This document shows positions 8,080 to 16,875 of a stretch of 64,000 nucleotides of DNA, in pieces (positions within the stretch are counted from its first letter, which is position 1; every line of letters starts with the position of its first letter). The position numbers and the translations under genes are program-made. The notes beneath the pieces were generated by a model. That model made no database searches. It was not told the DNA's origin and saw nothing but the letters and a program-made list of their open reading frames with translations. The stretch covers positions 2,780,780 to 2,844,779 of the forward strand of contig NZ_KV467168.1 of assembly GCF_001663775.1 (NCBI RefSeq). Direction: 5' to 3'. The stretch comes from Arthrobacter sp. B6. Its GTDB lineage: Bacteria > Actinomycetota > Actinomycetes > Actinomycetales > Micrococcaceae.

Positions 8080-8749
8080 CTACTGGTCAACCACACTGAC
8101 AGTACGGCCGTTGGATGCCTGGATGGGGCGGTCGTTCCCGTCGTGGACTGCCGTGAGCGCGTCAAGCTGTGCCTGACCCAGCTCAATAGGCGCTTCCAGG
8201 ACGAGCCACTGCACATTCTCCGAGCAGGGTGGGGTGGTGAGGCTGCCGCTGTAAGCGAAGTGGTCCAGGGAGCCGGGGATCAGTGCGCCAAGATCCACGA
8301 CGCCGGCCGGAGCCGTGGAGCCCACGCTGGGGGCGGCGGCCGCGTCCACAAAGGCCGCCCAGTCGGCGTTGTCCCGGCCCTCGACGGCGAGCACTCCCAG
8401 CACGGCCAGCCGGCCGTCGTCGGACTGGTGGACGACATGGAATTCGGCCTCAAACCGTTTCCCGTCCATGGTGTGCTCCGACGGTGCGTGGAAGTGGAGT
8501 TGCCTGAACGTCCAGGGCCGCCCGTTGAGCAGCATCACCTGCGGAGCGACTGAGTGCAACTCAGAGGTGTGGCCGTTGTTGACAAGTTCCGCCTCCGACG
8601 GCCCGAACTTCAGCTCGATGACCAGGGCCTGGTCTCCGGCAGTCGTTCTGCTGACGCTTTGCCCGCGCGCATCCCGTGGCCAGGGCGAGGAAGCCCAGCC
8701 CCGCGCCCAGCATGAGTTTTTTTCTGGAGAATTCCGGCGTGCCCTGCAT
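8080..8749 (-). pseudogene. alpha-carbonic anhydrase remnant (internal deletion plus frameshift)
   Basis: The downstream part (from about 8660 to 8080) encodes the catalytic half of an alpha-carbonic anhydrase: LVNNGHTSEL, then RQLHFHAPSEHTMDG and EFHVVH with the three zinc histidines, and LTTPPCSENVQWLV. A start at 8749 gives a good lipoprotein signal (MQGTPEFSRKKLMLGAGLG... ATGC), but this is in a different frame from the catalytic part. Only about 25 codons lie between the lipobox and the core, so the usual N-terminal region (the tryptophan-rich part before the QSPI motif) is missing. Deletion with frameshift is the simplest reading. Confidence 0.7.
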
Positions 8750-8929
8750 AGTTGCCCCTCGTGATTCCGTGACGAGGGACCCCGTGCTCGGAGGTCCCAG
8801 GGAATTGGCCTAACGGCCGAAGGGCGGTGCGCCTGTCACATGACCCGCTTTGACGACGTTGACGGCCTGCCTCCGCCGGGTTGGAGTGAGTGGCGGGGCG
8901 GTACGTGCAGGAGGGTTTCTCCACCTGGC

Positions 8930-9184
8930 TTAGACCAAGCCGGGGTAACTGGTCAGGATATAGTCGGCTGCTGCCGGGCCTTTCATGCGCAGGCCGTTGT
9001 GGTCCGGGTCGATCCTCCGGGCCATGGCGGTCCAGAAGGCGGTTTCCGCGCGCGGCGCCTCCTGGTTGAGGAAGCACCAGCTCGTGTACAGCCCGTACAG
9101 GGGGTCGCGTGCCAGGGTGACATCGGGTGCGCCGTCACAAATAGTGGCTTCTTGAAGGAATTTGTCGAACTGCGAATGTGCCAT
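8930..9184 (-). CDS. small protein resembling a D5/primase-associated winged-helix domain
   Basis: An 84-residue protein starting MAHSQFDKFLQEATICDG, with AGAGAAG upstream. The pattern FLQEATICDG...DPLYGLYTSWCFLNQEAPRAETAFWTAMARRI resembles the small winged-helix domain at the C-terminus of phage and plasmid D5-type primase-helicases ('LY-Y-WC' followed by a basic helix). Here it stands alone, with no primase or phage genes nearby. It may bind DNA; the assignment rests on pattern only. Confidence 0.5.
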   Translation of the reverse strand: MAHSQFDKFLQEATICDGAPDVTLARDPLYGLYTSWCFLNQEAPRAETAFWTAMARRIDPDHNGLRMKGPAAADYILTSYPGLV

Positions 9185-9377
9185 GAGTGGCTTCTCTCTT
9201 CGCCAGGTGCAATGGTGCCGCCGTTCGGCTACAGCAGCGCGAACCTCACCGCCGTGCACGCGGGCATTGAGGGTCTTTCGTGCGCCAGGACGGATGCCCG
9301 TACTGGCTAAGAGTTGATCGGCTGGTCTGTCCGGCCGGCGACTCGGTCCCTTGTCTGAAACCCGTGTCAACACCTGC

Positions 9378-9408
9378 TCTACGATGTAGACTTTACGCGT
9401 AGACTACG
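9378..9408. promoter_or_regulatory. paired palindromic operators upstream of TetR gene
   Basis: Two perfect short palindromes, TCTACGATGTAGA (9378-9390) and CGTAGACTACG (9398-9408), share the CTAC/GTAG half-sites and have centres 19 bp apart. They lie 64-94 bp before the TetR start in a locally AT-rich stretch, which fits an autoregulatory operator. Confidence 0.6.
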
Positions 9409-9471
9409 GATTAGGCAAGCGTCTTTATTTTCCTTCCCCAGCTGACGCTTCAACGCACAGGACGGAATTCA

Positions 9472-10179
9472 ATGCCCTCCCCCAAGAGTCCAGAGAACGA
9501 AACGGCGAGTCCCAAGCCGCGGCTGAGCAGGGACTTGGTGCTGTCCTCGGCGTTGGAACTTGTGGATGCCGAAGGCCTCGAAGCGCTCACTATGCGCCGG
9601 CTGGGCCAGGAGCTTGACCGTGACCCGATGAGCCTCTACCGCTACGCGGAGAACCGTGCCGCCCTGCTGGACGGCGTTTCGGAGATGGTGCTCAACGAGC
9701 TCGCCATCTTCCCGGCCGATCCGGACTGGAAGGCCCAGCTGCGCCGCATTGCCCATGACCTGCGGCTCCTGGCGCTCCGGCACCCCAACGTTGTGCCGTT
9801 GCTCGTGACAAGGCCACTGTCAACGCCCTTGGGTCTGCGGCCCCTTGGTACAGTGCGGCCGCTGGAGCAGATCCTGGCCCTCTTGATAGACGCGGGCTTT
9901 GCCCCGGCGGACGCCTTGCACATGTACCGGGCGTACTACGGCTTCCTTTATGGCCACATCCTCAACGAACTCCAGGAGTTCATCGTGGACCCGGAGGAGA
10001 ACGAAGCCCTCCTGCGACTGGGGCTGCACCGCCTGCCTGCGAAGGACTTTCCCCGGCTCCGGGCGCTGGCGCCCGTATTGGCCGACTACGACGGCGAGGC
10101 GGAACTCGACCAGGGGATCAGCATCCTGCTGTCCGGGCTGGAGACACACCTTCGCCAGGCGGCCACCGCTCCGTCCTGA
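9472..10179 (+). CDS. TetR family regulator (TetR-C type)
   Basis: A 235-residue regulator. The N-terminal helix-turn-helix is at about residues 20-65 (LSRDLVLSSALELVDAEGLE, then TMRRLGQELDRDPMSLYRYA). The C-terminal part (WKAQLRRIAHDLRLLALRHPNVVPLLVTRP and the YGFLYGHILNELQEF segment) fits the TetR_C ligand-binding domain. No efflux gene stands next to it, so its target is unknown; the paired palindromes upstream suggest autoregulation. ATG is preceded by AGGACGGA. Confidence 0.85.
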   Translation: MPSPKSPENETASPKPRLSRDLVLSSALELVDAEGLEALTMRRLGQELDRDPMSLYRYAENRAALLDGVSEMVLNELAIFPADPDWKAQLRRIAHDLRLLALRHPNVVPLLVTRPLSTPLGLRPLGTVRPLEQILALLIDAGFAPADALHMYRAYYGFLYGHILNELQEFIVDPEENEALLRLGLHRLPAKDFPRLRALAPVLADYDGEAELDQGISILLSGLETHLRQAATAPS

Positions 10180-10217
10180 CGGCTTGGAGAGTCGAAAAGC
10201 TCGCCGGAAGCGGCACC

Positions 10218-10682
10218 CTATTCGAATGAAGCGCGACGGCGGTCGGACAACCTGGTCTTCCAGACATCCGGCGTATTGACCTTGAAGCGCCGGCCGGTCA
10301 GGGCACGCGGGGTGAGCCGGACGTAGTGGTTCTTGGTTCCGGGATGCCAAGGCTCCAGGTTGAGGTTGTCTGCGGCGGATTTTTCTTCCGGCTCCTCAAT
10401 GACTTCAATGTCGCCACGGGCCACCACGCTCCACGCAGTTTCGGTATGCGCCTCATAGCCGTCAATCTCCAGCGCTGCCGGCTTTTCGATCAGTGCAGCC
10501 CAAAGTTTGGTCACTCCCGCGGTTCGGAACACGAGGCTCCGGCGGTCCAGGACAAAATTCACCGGGAAGATCTCCGGATGGTCGTCCACGATGACGGCGA
10601 TCCGCCCCAGCGTTTCGTCAGCCAGCAGCTCCCAGCACTCGTCGAAGGTCAGTTTGTCGTCAGGCAGGTCAGTGGAGTTCAT
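10218..10682 (-). CDS. pyridoxamine 5'-phosphate oxidase-related flavin-binding protein
   Basis: A 154-residue split-barrel protein. ETLGRIAVIVDDHPEIFPVNFVLDRRSLVFRT is the standard start of the PNPOx-like/nitroimidazole-resistance-like family. EIDGYEAHTETAWSVVARGDIEVIEEPEE is the second half of the barrel. Members bind FMN or F420; no specific activity can be assigned. ATG at 10682 (MNSTDLPDDKLTFDECWELL) has AAGGTG upstream; the longer frame lacks a sensible start. Confidence 0.8.
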   Translation of the reverse strand: MNSTDLPDDKLTFDECWELLADETLGRIAVIVDDHPEIFPVNFVLDRRSLVFRTAGVTKLWAALIEKPAALEIDGYEAHTETAWSVVARGDIEVIEEPEEKSAADNLNLEPWHPGTKNHYVRLTPRALTGRRFKVNTPDVWKTRLSDRRRASFE

Positions 10683-10816
10683 GGACCACACCTTACGGCC
10701 CTCCGCGGCGTGCCAAAAGGGGATTGGCCTTGGCGCCGATTTCCTGGAGCGCTTCGAATCCGGGCCGGGTAGCTGGCTAAACGCCGCGGGTATTTTCGTG
10801 GCCCGGGGCAAGGGGG

Positions 10817-11749
10817 CTACTGGATCCCGGCGAACAACTCGTTCAGTTCGGCGGTCAGCTGCTTCTGGATAGCCGGCGTTCCGATTTCCTTGCCGTCAAT
10901 ATGGTTGACGGGCGCCAGCAGCCGGATGCTGGAAATCAGCCAGACGGCGTCGGCATCCAGGAGGTCCTGCGGCTCCAGCGGTCCATATCCCAGTTCCCAG
11001 CCGGCGGCCTTGGCCGCCGTGAAGAGCGCGCCCTGGGATGTGCCCGGAAGGATGCCGCTGTCCAGCTGCGGAGTGATGAGCCGCTTGACTGGGCGGGCAC
11101 CGTCGTCGGACGTTTCCAGGTGCGCAAGCAGCACCGTTGAGGTGGGCCCCTCCAGGACGCGGCCGTCGGAGGACGTGAAGATGACGTCATCGGCGCCCTG
11201 TTTGTGGGCGTGCCGCAGCGCTGCCATGTTCACCGCATAGGAGAGGGTTTTCGCACCCATCAGCAGCCACGGTGCCCTTTCGGCCACGCCGCTGTCATAG
11301 CCGCGGTCCAACAGGATGACGTCGATGCCGGTCTCGCGTTGGCGCCGGGCAGCGGCGCCCACCGGGGAGACCTGGACCCAGCATGTGGGGGAGGCCGCGC
11401 CTTCCACACCGCGCGTGGCCACGAGCTTCACCACCAGCTCGTCCTCCGCGGGCGACGGTGCCGGATGCTGCGCCCGGTATTCGGCCACGCCTGTTCCGAT
11501 GGCAGCACGCCACTGGTCCTGGCCCGGAATGACAACGTCCAGCGCTTCCGCCGAACCCTCCAGCCGGTCCAAATGCGCCTGCAGCTTCCGGACCGCTCCG
11601 CCCACCGCCAGCATGGTCTCAAAGACACCGTCGCCGCGGGTGGCACCCTGGTCGGTGGCCATCAGCTGGGGCTGCGAGGCGTCTGCCAGCCGGCCGGCGG
11701 GGAACGCGGGATCCAGGAAAACGAGCACCACGGAAGCAGGAGAAGTCAT
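10817..11749 (-). CDS. pabC: aminodeoxychorismate lyase (class IV aminotransferase)
   Basis: A 310-residue fold-type IV PLP enzyme. GAKTLSYAVNMAALRHA carries the PLP lysine, and DDVIFTSSDGRVLEGPTSTVLL is the conserved cofactor region. RGDGVFETMLAVGG at the N-terminus is typical of 4-amino-4-deoxychorismate lyase, which releases pyruvate to give p-aminobenzoate for folate. A pabB-type gene lies about 1.6 kb away on the same strand, supporting the assignment; branched-chain aminotransferase is the main alternative. Confidence 0.8.
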   Translation of the reverse strand: MTSPASVVLVFLDPAFPAGRLADASQPQLMATDQGATRGDGVFETMLAVGGAVRKLQAHLDRLEGSAEALDVVIPGQDQWRAAIGTGVAEYRAQHPAPSPAEDELVVKLVATRGVEGAASPTCWVQVSPVGAAARRQRETGIDVILLDRGYDSGVAERAPWLLMGAKTLSYAVNMAALRHAHKQGADDVIFTSSDGRVLEGPTSTVLLAHLETSDDGARPVKRLITPQLDSGILPGTSQGALFTAAKAAGWELGYGPLEPQDLLDADAVWLISSIRLLAPVNHIDGKEIGTPAIQKQLTAELNELFAGIQ

Positions 11750-11784
11750 GTCTCCAGCTTAGTCCGGCAGGCCGCGGCTAAGCT

Positions 11785-13320
11785 GTGGTCATTGCCCTGC
11801 CCGGAAACCGTCCGGAGGGTGCACACAGTCCGGGGGTTTTCGAAGTGTTGTGGCCGTTTTCGCTTGCCGGCACGGTGCCGGGCTGGCTGACCCTGCTGCT
11901 GGCCGCCGCCGACCTGGTCATCAGGGTCGCCGCCCTGGGCATCATCCCCGGCAACCGGCGACCCACCACCGCCATGGCCTGGCTGCTTGTCATCTTCTTT
12001 GTCCCGTTCGTGGGCCTGGTCCTGTTCCTTTTGTTCGGAAACTTCAAGCTTTCCAGCCGCCGGCGCCAGCAGCAGGAAACCGTCAACGCCAGGGTGCGTT
12101 CCGGCATCTCATCGCTCGCCGACGTCGAAAGCACGTACCCGGGACCGGAATGGGTCACCTCCGCCGGCGAGCTGAACCGCCGGCTCGGCTCCCTTCCCAT
12201 GGTGGACGGCAACTCGGTGGACCTCATTCCCGGCTATCCGAACTCGATCCTGGCCATGACGGAGGCGGTGCGCAAAGCCGAAAAGTTTGTCAACGCCGAG
12301 TTCTACATCATGAGCACGGACCACATCACCGATGACCTGCTGACCGCACTCGAGGAGGCGGCGGAGCGGGGCGTTGAGGTCCGGGTGCTGTTCGACCACA
12401 TCGGCACCCTGCGGGTCAAAGGTTACCGCGACCTGCTCAAACGGCTGCGGGCGGGCAAGATCCAGTGGAAGCGCATGCTCCCACTGCTGCCCATCCACGG
12501 CCAGTGGCGCCGGCCGGACCTGCGCAACCACCGCAAGATCATGGTGATCGACGGCGAACTCGCTTTCACGGGTTCACAGAACCTGATCGAGCCCTCCTAT
12601 AACAACCCCAAGCACCGCAAGGCCGGCCGCGAATGGGTGGAGCTGATGGCCTGCCTGCGCGGTCCCATCGTCACCACGCTCAACGTCGTCTTTGCCACGG
12701 ACTGGCTCAGTGAGACGGACGAGTCATTGGAGCACCAGCTCCAGCTCCCGGCCAACCTGGCACCCGGAAAAGTCACCGCCCAGGTGGTTCCCAGCGGCCC
12801 GGGGTTCATCACGGAAAACAACCTGCGGCTCTTCACCACCCTCATTTACTCCGCCCAGCACCGCATCTCCATCTGCAGCCCCTACTTCGTGCCCGACGAT
12901 TCACTGCTTTATGCCATCACCACAGCGGCGCAGCGCGGCGTGGACGTGGAACTGTTCGTCTCCGAGAAGGGCGACCAGTTCCTCGTGCACCACGCCCAGC
13001 AGTCGTACTATGAGGCGCTGCTGGAGGCCGGGGTGAAGATCTACCTCTACAGGGCACCGTTTGTGCTCCACGCCAAGCACTTCACCATCGACGACGAGGT
13101 GGCAGTCCTGGGCTCAAGCAATATGGACATGCGCTCCTTCTCGCTGAACATGGAAGTGTCCGTGATGCTCCTGGGCGCGGAGATAGTCAATGACATGCGT
13201 GCCGTGGAGAACACGTACCGGGACATCTCCCATGAGCTCAAGCTCGAGGACTGGCTGAACCGGCCGCTCGCGGCCCGCTACGTCGACAACGTCGCCAGGC
13301 TCACCGCGACAGTGCAGTAA
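11785..13320 (+). CDS. cls: cardiolipin synthase (phospholipase D family)
   Basis: About 511 residues. Two N-terminal membrane segments (GWLTLLLAAADLVIRVAALGIIP and AMAWLLVIFFVPFVGLVLFLLF) are followed by two phospholipase-D HKD motifs: NHRKIMVIDGELAFTGSQN and LHAKHFTIDDEVAVLGSSN. It condenses two phosphatidylglycerol molecules into cardiolipin at the membrane. The start is uncertain: GTG at 11785 is the longest, while GTG at 11845 (MLWPFSLAG) has a GGGGG stretch upstream and gives a more usual N-terminus. A strong stem-loop follows the stop. Confidence 0.92.
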   Translation: MVIALPGNRPEGAHSPGVFEVLWPFSLAGTVPGWLTLLLAAADLVIRVAALGIIPGNRRPTTAMAWLLVIFFVPFVGLVLFLLFGNFKLSSRRRQQQETVNARVRSGISSLADVESTYPGPEWVTSAGELNRRLGSLPMVDGNSVDLIPGYPNSILAMTEAVRKAEKFVNAEFYIMSTDHITDDLLTALEEAAERGVEVRVLFDHIGTLRVKGYRDLLKRLRAGKIQWKRMLPLLPIHGQWRRPDLRNHRKIMVIDGELAFTGSQNLIEPSYNNPKHRKAGREWVELMACLRGPIVTTLNVVFATDWLSETDESLEHQLQLPANLAPGKVTAQVVPSGPGFITENNLRLFTTLIYSAQHRISICSPYFVPDDSLLYAITTAAQRGVDVELFVSEKGDQFLVHHAQQSYYEALLEAGVKIYLYRAPFVLHAKHFTIDDEVAVLGSSNMDMRSFSLNMEVSVMLLGAEIVNDMRAVENTYRDISHELKLEDWLNRPLAARYVDNVARLTATVQ

Positions 13321-13325
13321 TCCTT

Positions 13326-13390
13326 GGAGTTTTTGTCCACCTACGGCGACTTCCACGGGGTTGATCCACCCGTATCTGGACAAAAACTCC
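13326..13390. terminator. stem-loop terminator between convergent cls and pabB
   Basis: A perfect 14-bp inverted repeat, GGAGTTTTTGTCCA (13326-13339) and its complement (13377-13390), encloses a 37-nt loop between two converging genes. The T-run in one arm and A-run in the other suit a bidirectional terminator. Confidence 0.75.
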
Positions 13391-13399
13391 GGGGAGGGG

Positions 13400-15493
13400 T
13401 CAGCCTGCGGGGAAATCAGCGCCAAGCGCGGACAGTACGCCGAAGGCCTTGACCCTGATCTCGTCGTACTCCTCGTCCGGAACGGAGTCCGAGGTGATGG
13501 CGCCGCCGACGCCGAGGGTCAGCTCCGCCGTCGCCCCGCCGTCACCGTCGTCCCCGGGGGAGTCGATCACCAGGGTCCGGATGGCCACGGCCAGGTCCGT
13601 GGCGCCGTTCAGCGAAAAGTAGCCGATGGCGCCGGAGTAGACCCCCCGTGGCCCGTCTTCCAGCCGGTCCAGGATGGCCATGGTGCTGATCTTGGGTGCA
13701 CCGGTCATCGATCCAGCCGGGAAGCACGCCGCCACCGCTTCGGCCCGTGGCGAGCCGGGCAGCAGCATCGCGTCGATGGTGCTGACCATCTGGTGCACGG
13801 TGGCGTAGCTCTCGATCGCGCAAAGCCTGCTGACCGTGACAGAGCCGGGTTCCGCGAAGTGGCTCAGGTCGTTCCGCAGCAGGTCCACGATCATGATGTT
13901 TTCCGCCCGGTCCTTGAGCGAGGTTTCCAGGTCCCGGCGCAGCTGGGCGTCCAGCACGGGATCTGCTGCCCGGCGGCGGGTGCCCTTGATCGGTTCGGCG
14001 CGCATGCCGCCGCCGGACGCAATTTTCAGGAAGCGTTCCGGCGACGTGCTGGCCACTGTCAGCCCGCCGAACCGCAGGTAGCTGGCAAAGGGCGCCGGGT
14101 TCTTCCGGCGAAGGGAAAGATACGTGCGCCAGGGAGGCGCCGCGGACACAGGCACCCGGGCCGTGAGCGTGGTGGTGAGGCAGACCTCGTAGGAGTTTCC
14201 TTCGCCGATTTCGTGCTGGGCGGCGGCGATCTTGTGCTTGTAGTCCAGTTCGGTATCGCGGCTGCTGAACACCGGCGGACGGACGACGGCGTTGCTGCCG
14301 CCGCCTTGCTCCGCCGGCCCGCCATTCTCCGGGACTGCTTCCGGTGTGGCGGCGGCCGCCAGCGCGGTCCGTGCCGCTTCCAGCCAGCCGTCCGCGTCCG
14401 CTGATTCCAGGACAAGGAGCCAGGCGGTGCCTTCGGCATGGTCAAGCACCACGGCGCGGCCGGCGAAGATCAGGGCAGCGTCCGGGGTTGGCGCGGCGAC
14501 ATCCGTGCCTCCGGTTTCGCGCTTGAGTTCGTAGCCCAGGCAGCCCAGCCAGCCGAGGGCAAAGTCCCCGGGGTAGCCGTCCGGGGTGCGCACGGCCCGG
14601 CTGCCCCAGACGGTGTCCAGCCAGCGGAAGAAAGGCCCCGGCACACGGGCGGTGGCACCGCCGGCGGCGATGAGGCTCTCGCCTGACCTGTGGATGACCG
14701 TCTGGCCGAACACCCCGCCGTCGTCCGCCAGGATGCTGAAGCGGCTGCGCTCGGCTGCGGGTGACTGCTCAACCGGGAGGGTTGAAGGGGCATTGGAAGA
14801 GTCCAGCCACACGGCGTTGGCCGAGCTGCCATAGAGTTCGGCGAAGAGTGCGGCCGCGTTCGGGCGGCAGTCCAGCCGTTCCGCGCGGAGCCTTAGGCCG
14901 CGCCGGGCGGAATGTTCGGGGACCAAAGTGGATGCCAGCGGGGGCAGGTAGGGCAGGAGCTGCAGGACATCCGCGGGCGCCGATCCGTCCGCCTCGTTGG
15001 TCACCCGGATGTCGGCCTGACCCGGGACATCATCGCCGGACAGCCAGGCGTCCTCCTGCCCGGCCCATTGGTCCCAGAACGGCTCATAGGTTCCGCCGTC
15101 ACGGTCCAGCGCCCTCTTGCGGCGTACGTCTTCCGGCGAATCAGCCCAGATAACGGCGCTCAGCAGGGGCCGGGCCGCGGCTGCTGCGGCGCCCACTCCC
15201 TCGATGATCACGATCTCGGCGGGCAGCGTGACCCGGGTGTCGCCGTCGTAGTGTTTTTCCCAGTCCCAACTTGTCCAGATGGCGCGGTCGCCGCGGCTCA
15301 ACGGGGTGAGGACGGTGGACACGTAGCGCTCGATGCCGGCCGTGAGGCCGTTCCAGCCAGGGTAGATGTCCTCCAGGTGGAACAGCGAGACCTTGTGGTG
15401 GTTCCGCAGCCGCGCGGCCAGTTCAACGGCAAGTGTGGTTTTCCCAGCGCCGGATCGCCCGTCGATGGCGATGATCACAGGTGCGGGGGTCAT
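13400..15493 (-). CDS. pabB: fusion: P-loop kinase-like domain + aminodeoxychorismate synthase component I (PabB)
   Basis: A 697-residue two-part protein. Residues 1 to about 185 form a uridine-kinase-like P-loop NTPase: VIIAIDGRSGAGKTT (Walker A), EIVIIEGVGAAAA (Walker B region), RRKRALDRDGGTY (lid). The remainder is a chorismate-binding enzyme. RAEPIKGTRRR has the PIKGT lysine that marks aminodeoxychorismate synthase rather than anthranilate synthase; SLKDRAENIMIVDLLRNDLSH and GSMTGAPKISTM are catalytic motifs. PabA (the glutamine amidotransferase) is not in this window. ATG overlaps the phosphatase stop by 4 bp (ATGA), so the two are translated together. Why a kinase is fused to PabB is unknown. 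Confidence 0.88.
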   Translation of the reverse strand: MTPAPVIIAIDGRSGAGKTTLAVELAARLRNHHKVSLFHLEDIYPGWNGLTAGIERYVSTVLTPLSRGDRAIWTSWDWEKHYDGDTRVTLPAEIVIIEGVGAAAAAARPLLSAVIWADSPEDVRRKRALDRDGGTYEPFWDQWAGQEDAWLSGDDVPGQADIRVTNEADGSAPADVLQLLPYLPPLASTLVPEHSARRGLRLRAERLDCRPNAAALFAELYGSSANAVWLDSSNAPSTLPVEQSPAAERSRFSILADDGGVFGQTVIHRSGESLIAAGGATARVPGPFFRWLDTVWGSRAVRTPDGYPGDFALGWLGCLGYELKRETGGTDVAAPTPDAALIFAGRAVVLDHAEGTAWLLVLESADADGWLEAARTALAAAATPEAVPENGGPAEQGGGSNAVVRPPVFSSRDTELDYKHKIAAAQHEIGEGNSYEVCLTTTLTARVPVSAAPPWRTYLSLRRKNPAPFASYLRFGGLTVASTSPERFLKIASGGGMRAEPIKGTRRRAADPVLDAQLRRDLETSLKDRAENIMIVDLLRNDLSHFAEPGSVTVSRLCAIESYATVHQMVSTIDAMLLPGSPRAEAVAACFPAGSMTGAPKISTMAILDRLEDGPRGVYSGAIGYFSLNGATDLAVAIRTLVIDSPGDDGDGGATAELTLGVGGAITSDSVPDEEYDEIRVKAFGVLSALGADFPAG

Positions 15494-16047
15494 GAAATAG
15501 AGCGTACCTGCTGCTGTCGCTCGGGCTGCTGGTCGCGGCTCCCTATGACGGACCGGACGTGTTCAACGATTCCCGGCAGGGCTGCTTGGATCTGCTGCCA
15601 CACCGCGTCGAAATCAGCCTGGCCGCCGTACCAGGGGTCCTCGATGCCCTGATCCAGCAGGTCCTTGCGGGCTACTTTCGGATCGAAGCTGCGCAGCATG
15701 CGGACCTTGTCCATGGATTCCTGGTCCGGGGCGTATTCGCGTAGCCAGGCGTAGTGGTCGATGTCCAGGGCGAGGATCAGGTCCCGCTCGAGGAACCAGC
15801 CGGCCTGCCATTCGCGGGCAATATGTCCGTCGGAGGGGAGTTTCGTCGCCGCGAGCCTGCGGGCCGCCCTCGGATCGATGGGACGCCCTGCCTCGTAGCC
15901 GGTGGTTCCGGCAGAATCTACCGTTACCTCTCCGTCCAGCCCTGCCGCCTTCAGTGCCGCGGCCAACATCAGCTCAACCATGGGAGATCGGCAGATGTTT
16001 CCGGTGCAAACGGCAATGATCCGGTATGGGCTCGACGATGAGTTCAT
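15490..16047 (-). CDS. low-molecular-weight protein-tyrosine phosphatase
   Basis: A 185-residue phosphatase. VCTGNICRSPM is the CX5RS P-loop with the nucleophilic cysteine, and DPWYGG carries the general-acid aspartate. Start ATG at 16047 (MNSSSSPYRI) is preferred over a further in-frame ATG four codons upstream. The stop overlaps the start of the kinase-PabB gene by 4 bp. Members dephosphorylate tyrosine or arginine residues or act in capsule and signalling pathways; the target here is unknown. Confidence 0.88.
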   Translation of the reverse strand: MNSSSSPYRIIAVCTGNICRSPMVELMLAAALKAAGLDGEVTVDSAGTTGYEAGRPIDPRAARRLAATKLPSDGHIAREWQAGWFLERDLILALDIDHYAWLREYAPDQESMDKVRMLRSFDPKVARKDLLDQGIEDPWYGGQADFDAVWQQIQAALPGIVEHVRSVIGSRDQQPERQQQVRSIS

Positions 16048-16183
16048 GGTGCTAAGCATGCGGGACGCCCTGCCCTCTTGGCTAGCCGGTTTTCGGCATG
16101 TTTCACGGATTCGTAAAGAGACTTGCAGAACCCGTCATATTCCTGCGACGGCGTGTTCTTGCTGGCGTTGCGAACGGGCGTGG

Positions 16184-16807
16184 TCAGTGGATCAGGGCAA
16201 GGAGAATGCCGACCGCCACGAACAGGACGCCGAAGATCCGGCTGAGGATCTGCTGCCCGCGCGCATTGTGCGTAAAGCGCTGGAACGACTTGGCCGCCGC
16301 GGCGAAGAAGAACCACATGACCAGGATGTCGATCACAACCACCGTGGCCGTGAGCACAAGATACTGCGGGAGCAGCGGCTGTTCGGGACGGATGAACTGC
16401 GGCATAAAGGCGAGGAAAAAGACGATCGCCTTGGGGTTCAGCAGGTTTACCCACAGGCCGCGCCGGGCCATGGACCAGGCGGGCTCGTTCCGGAGGGACT
16501 CGGCCTTCTCCCGGTCGAGTTGCGGCTTGCTCAGGAACTGGCGGACGCCCAAGTAGACGAGGTACGCGGCGCCCGCGTAGCGGATCACGTTGAAGGCGAT
16601 CGGGGAACTGGCCACGAGCACGCCCACCCCGAGGGCCACAACCACAACGTGGATGACCAGGGCTGCCTGCTGGCCCAGGATCCCCCAGATGGAGCGGCGG
16701 AACCCTGACGTCAGGGAGTTGCTCATCGTGTTGATCGCGCCGGCCCCCGGAGTGAAGCTCACCAGGACACCGGCACCCGCGAGGGCGAACCATAGGGAAA
16801 GTTGCAC
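16184..16807 (-). CDS. LysE/RhtB family amino acid efflux protein
   Basis: A 207-residue membrane protein. VSFTPGAGAINTMSNSLTSG near the N-terminus is the RhtB-type opening (FTPGPG-like), and GLWVNLLNPKAIVFFLAFMPQF is the second family motif. Homologues export homoserine, threonine or related compounds. Start appears to be a GTG (MQLSLWF). It stands alone; no regulator is adjacent. Confidence 0.88.
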   Translation of the reverse strand: MQLSLWFALAGAGVLVSFTPGAGAINTMSNSLTSGFRRSIWGILGQQAALVIHVVVVALGVGVLVASSPIAFNVIRYAGAAYLVYLGVRQFLSKPQLDREKAESLRNEPAWSMARRGLWVNLLNPKAIVFFLAFMPQFIRPEQPLLPQYLVLTATVVVIDILVMWFFFAAAAKSFQRFTHNARGQQILSRIFGVLFVAVGILLALIH

Positions 16808-16875
16808 CTCACAAGTTTAGTGCTGTGCTCACCGCAGGGTTGTCACCGCTCCAAGGGCGTGGAATGAAGGTCCTC

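Noticed and set aside
8840..9310. Plus-strand open frame across the small winged-helix gene
   Set aside because: The minus-strand gene has a good ribosome site and a coherent domain pattern; the plus frame has neither.
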